A stretch of 64,000 nt of DNA from Flavobacterium sediminis (GTDB lineage: Bacteria > Bacteroidota > Bacteroidia > Flavobacteriales > Flavobacteriaceae), in contig NZ_CP029463.1 in assembly GCF_003148385.1 (NCBI RefSeq), positions 682,001 through 746,000 of the forward strand. The letters run 5' to 3'. Positions within the stretch are counted from its first letter, which is position 1; the number at the start of each line of letters is the position of its first letter. The translations under genes and the position numbers were made by a program. Under the pieces are notes generated by a model. That model was not told where the DNA came from. It was given only the letters and a program-made list of their open reading frames with translations, and searched no databases. Shown here piece after piece: positions 61,524 to 64,000 of the stretch.

Positions 61524-64000
61524 TTACTGATTAATATACAAATAACCTGTCTTCTTCTTATCTTCAAAATTATTTTCAATCGGTGCATTGTACGTTATAA
61601 TGTAATAGTATGTTCCTGTCGGTAAAGCTTTAGTATCGACACGCATTCCGCTTTGAGCTCTCCCTTTAAAAACATTTAAACTATTATCATAGCCATGCGT
61701 TTCAAAAACGATACTTCCCCAACGATCGAAAATAGTAACCTGATTGTCCGGAAAACACTCTATCCCTTCGAGAATCAGATAATCATTTATTCCATCACCA
61801 TCAGGTGACAAAGCATTGTAGACATTTATATCACAGGTCACTTCTACTGTTTGTTCCAAAATATTAATATTCCCACAACCATCTACTGCTTTCCATTTTC
61901 TGTTTATTCTATAAAAACTGGAACAGTCTCCTTCTATCTTTTCCTCTTCATAAGTAACAGCTATAGGCTGTCCATTATCCAAAGCTGTAACGTCTACCTC
62001 CGGAAGCGTTGTTTCACAACTTAAATAAAGTGTTTCTAACCTATCAGGATAAAACTCCGGATAGGTGTTATCCTGAATAATAATTTCCTGAGTATATGAG
62101 CTTACATTACCACACCAATCTGTTGCAATCCAAGTTCTTATTATATTCATTTCTGTTTCACAAGTTCCTTCTATTGTTTCTTCATTAAAATCTATCTGCA
62201 CCTCACTACAATTATCTGTAACACTGACAGTATCTGATGAAGGAATTTCATCTGTAGGACCTAATACTATTGTTGCCGGTACTGTTGATGTAAATTGGGG
62301 AGGAATTGTATCCTGAATTAAAAATTGCTGTGTAAACTCGGTTTCATAAAGTATTTCTGCTGAATTATTGGTTACATTGCTTTGGTTATCATAGATTACA
62401 ATATGGTATGTTCTTGTTATAACTTGATTACAGCCGTTTACACCTTCATTTTCAGCCGTTATTACAATAACGCCACAGCTTGAACTAACCTGACCGGTTT
62501 GATCACCCAATGCCATAAAGTCTTCTACAGATAAACTTTCCTGAGTAGGAATCTCACCGTAGCACTGGACATGTTCCAATGAAAAACCGGGAATTGTAAC
62601 CTGAATATCACAATCATTTTCGATCAGACTTATAGTAGCAACATTAGACACATTTCCATCAAAATCTTCTACAGTATATTGAATTGAAGATGGCAAACCC
62701 GAAAAGCCGGTTTCCGGTAAAAAAGTCGTTTGTCCGTTCGTCAGATCAACGCTCCATGTTCCTTCAGCGGGAATTTGCAAGGTTAATTCAGCTGTAGTAC
62801 TTGTTGCATTTCCTTGATTTGACAGCAATACAACTGTTAACGGATCTACAACAGAACCCGAAGTATCATTATCTAAGATCGGTAAAGTCACTGACTGACC
62901 GACAGTATAAAAGCCGACATCATCTACGGCAATCGGTAAACAATCAAAATAAATACTGGCCTGGTTCGCTAAATTTCCCTCAATATCTTTTACAGTATAA
63001 GCTACGCTTGTTATACTCAAAGCAGAAGGAAATTTAGTGAAATGAACCTTGCCTACTACATCGTCTACAGACCATACCCCTTCACTAGGTACTGTAAACC
63101 CCTTCACCAACCCCCATTGATATACGAAGGATGTAGCATTATTGGGAGCAATAAGGTTAATAGATTGCATATCTAAACCTATGCTTGTATTATCATTTTG
63201 GAGTACATCAATAACATAATCACTATCTGAATCAGAACAATAAAATACATCATCATGCGATTCAGGACAATTTTCCGAAAACAGATATATAGTTAAAAAT
63301 GATGTAGATGTACAATTTGTATCATTATCTTTAACTTCAAAATTGTAGATCTGTCCCGGTAAATTCTCTAAATTAAATGTTGCAGTAGCGCCATTATATT
63401 CCTCATTTGTATCTACATTGGTAATCGTCCAGTCTGTCGGAAGATTTTCAAAAAGAACGACTCCATTACTTGTATTACATGATGGTTGGTTCACAATTTG
63501 AAAAGTCGGATCCGGAGCGGCATAAACGGTAAATGGTTGTGCAAATTCTCTACCACAATTATCTCTTGTTTTAGCTAAATAGGTCATTCCTACGGTCAAT
63601 CCGGAAAAAATATTTGAATCCTGATAATTTTCTAATAGTGTATTACCTGTACTGTCATATAATGAATACTTATACGGAGCTGTTCCTCCTGTAGCTTCTA
63701 ATTCTACCGTTGTTTCACAGGCTATTATTGAATCAAAGTGAAATGGCTCCAGGTTAATAGAGAATTGATACTCGTATAAAAAGCCCCCTTGTAATCTGGT
63801 ATTTAAATTACTTCCTCCTAATTGAGTCGGATAAACTGCTGTACCGAAACCGTCAACACCTCCGTATCTGAAGAAATAGGTTTCATTATTCTGCAATGTC
63901 AGATAAATTCTTCCGGTTTGAGCTACCGGTTGAAAATTAAATGGTGGTCCCACTTGTATCTTATCTGAATACACTAATGTTCCGTCCGATTTATAAATAG
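61524..64000 (-). CDS. Large surface adhesin-like protein with type B (gliding motility-associated) T9SS sorting domain, partial
   Basis: At least 825 codons are present and the frame stays open to the right edge of the window, so the N-terminus is missing. From N to C there are repeat-like beta regions. Two modules resemble CshA-type fibril repeats (each with DNDTS or QNDNTS, GxWSVD, TFxPxxGF and a YTVxDxxGN end), followed by two HYR-like repeats with DNCSEVQIDFNEE and TWIATDWCGN. The last 90 residues (YNALSPDGDGINDYLILEGIECFPDNQVTIFDRWG) form the CHU_C/gliding-type sorting domain. The protein is exported by the type IX system to the cell surface. Confidence 0.92.
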   Translation of the reverse strand, partial: IYKSDGTLVYSDKIQVGPPFNFQPVAQTGRIYLTLQNNETYFFRYGGVDGFGTAVYPTQLGGSNLNTRLQGGFLYEYQFSINLEPFHFDSIIACETTVELEATGGTAPYKYSLYDSTGNTLLENYQDSNIFSGLTVGMTYLAKTRDNCGREFAQPFTVYAAPDPTFQIVNQPSCNTSNGVVLFENLPTDWTITNVDTNEEYNGATATFNLENLPGQIYNFEVKDNDTNCTSTSFLTIYLFSENCPESHDDVFYCSDSDSDYVIDVLQNDNTSIGLDMQSINLIAPNNATSFVYQWGLVKGFTVPSEGVWSVDDVVGKVHFTKFPSALSITSVAYTVKDIEGNLANQASIYFDCLPIAVDDVGFYTVGQSVTLPILDNDTSGSVVDPLTVVLLSNQGNATSTTAELTLQIPAEGTWSVDLTNGQTTFLPETGFSGLPSSIQYTVEDFDGNVSNVATISLIENDCDIQVTIPGFSLEHVQCYGEIPTQESLSVEDFMALGDQTGQVSSSCGVIVITAENEGVNGCNQVITRTYHIVIYDNQSNVTNNSAEILYETEFTQQFLIQDTIPPQFTSTVPATIVLGPTDEIPSSDTVSVTDNCSEVQIDFNEETIEGTCETEMNIIRTWIATDWCGNVSSYTQEIIIQDNTYPEFYPDRLETLYLSCETTLPEVDVTALDNGQPIAVTYEEEKIEGDCSSFYRINRKWKAVDGCGNINILEQTVEVTCDINVYNALSPDGDGINDYLILEGIECFPDNQVTIFDRWGSIVFETHGYDNSLNVFKGRAQSGMRVDTKALPTGTYYYIITYNAPIENNFEDKKKTGYLYINQ

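Noticed and set aside
1..64000. CRISPR arrays, insertion sequences, integrases or prophage genes
   Set aside because: I looked for regular repeats with spacers and for transposase or integrase motifs and saw none.

Overview
The window is AT-rich chromosomal DNA from a member of the Bacteroidota, most likely the family Flavobacteriaceae (Flavobacterium or Myroides relatives). The pointers are type IX secretion features (PorV-like and PorP/SprF proteins, a type A sorting tail on an M1 peptidase, a gliding-motility-type C-terminal domain), a TonB-dependent receptor of the flavobacterial barrel class, DUF4286, DUF4105 and TIGR03643 proteins, and the Bacteroidota promoter form (TTTG, about 19 bp, TAnnTTTG) in front of tRNA genes. 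I see no phage, insertion sequence, CRISPR array or rRNA. The genus is a guess.

Layout. 1-8.7 kb: start of a TonB-dependent receptor running off the left edge, then an EamA transporter, aquaporin, AlkB, small TIGR03643 protein, M61 peptidase lipoprotein, frameshifted DUF819 transporter, DUF4369 lipoprotein and aldo/keto reductase. 8.8-11.2 kb (minus): tRNA-Thr, a small helical protein, and an idi-queD-manA operon. 11.4-15.2 kb: a CPA2 antiporter translationally coupled to the NAD(P)HX repair enzyme. 15.2-20.4 kb (minus): FAD oxidoreductase, two tandem tRNA-Asn, RseP and a secreted M1 aminopeptidase. 20.5-26.4 kb: serS, a TPR protein, DUF4286, rsmA, mgtE and a small hypothetical. 26.4-30 kb (minus): DUF4010/MgtC-like and RecQ. 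30-33.1 kb: kdsD, tatC, an AhpD-like protein and lptB.

33.2-39.2 kb (minus) is a chain pssA - GH25 lysozyme - CarH-like MerR regulator - crtI-crtB-crtZ-crtY. It predicts zeaxanthin-type carotenoids controlled by a possible B12 light sensor: the regulator keeps the W-x9-EH and ExHxxG motifs, and an inverted repeat overlaps the -7 box in front of crtI. 39.3-41.5 kb: a PorV/PorQ-like protein and DUF4105. 41.6-55.5 kb (minus) is a surface-polysaccharide cluster of 13 genes: neuB-neuC-neuA for a nonulosonic (sialic-type) acid, at least five transferases, an acetyltransferase, a sulfotransferase, an O-antigen ligase/polymerase and the initiating sugar-phosphate transferase. 55.6-58.6 kb (minus): a histidine kinase, two stand-alone receivers and a LytTR regulator whose receiver lacks the phospho-acceptor Asp. 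58.7-64 kb (minus): OmpA-family, PorP/SprF and a large adhesin-like protein with a type B sorting domain that runs off the right edge.

The strongest oddity is technical. Three genes (DUF819, O-antigen ligase, neuC) are each broken by one missing base in or beside a C/G run, and one tRNA-Asn copy lacks one C of a run that is intact in its twin 112 bp away. The shared signature points to homopolymer under-calling in the source sequence rather than three independent pseudogenes. The most attractive biology is the CarH-like regulator with its candidate operator, followed by the nonulosonate/sulfotransferase surface-glycan cluster. I did not find a clearly undescribed system. No gene-free stretch exceeds about 200 bases apart from the region around tRNA-Thr.
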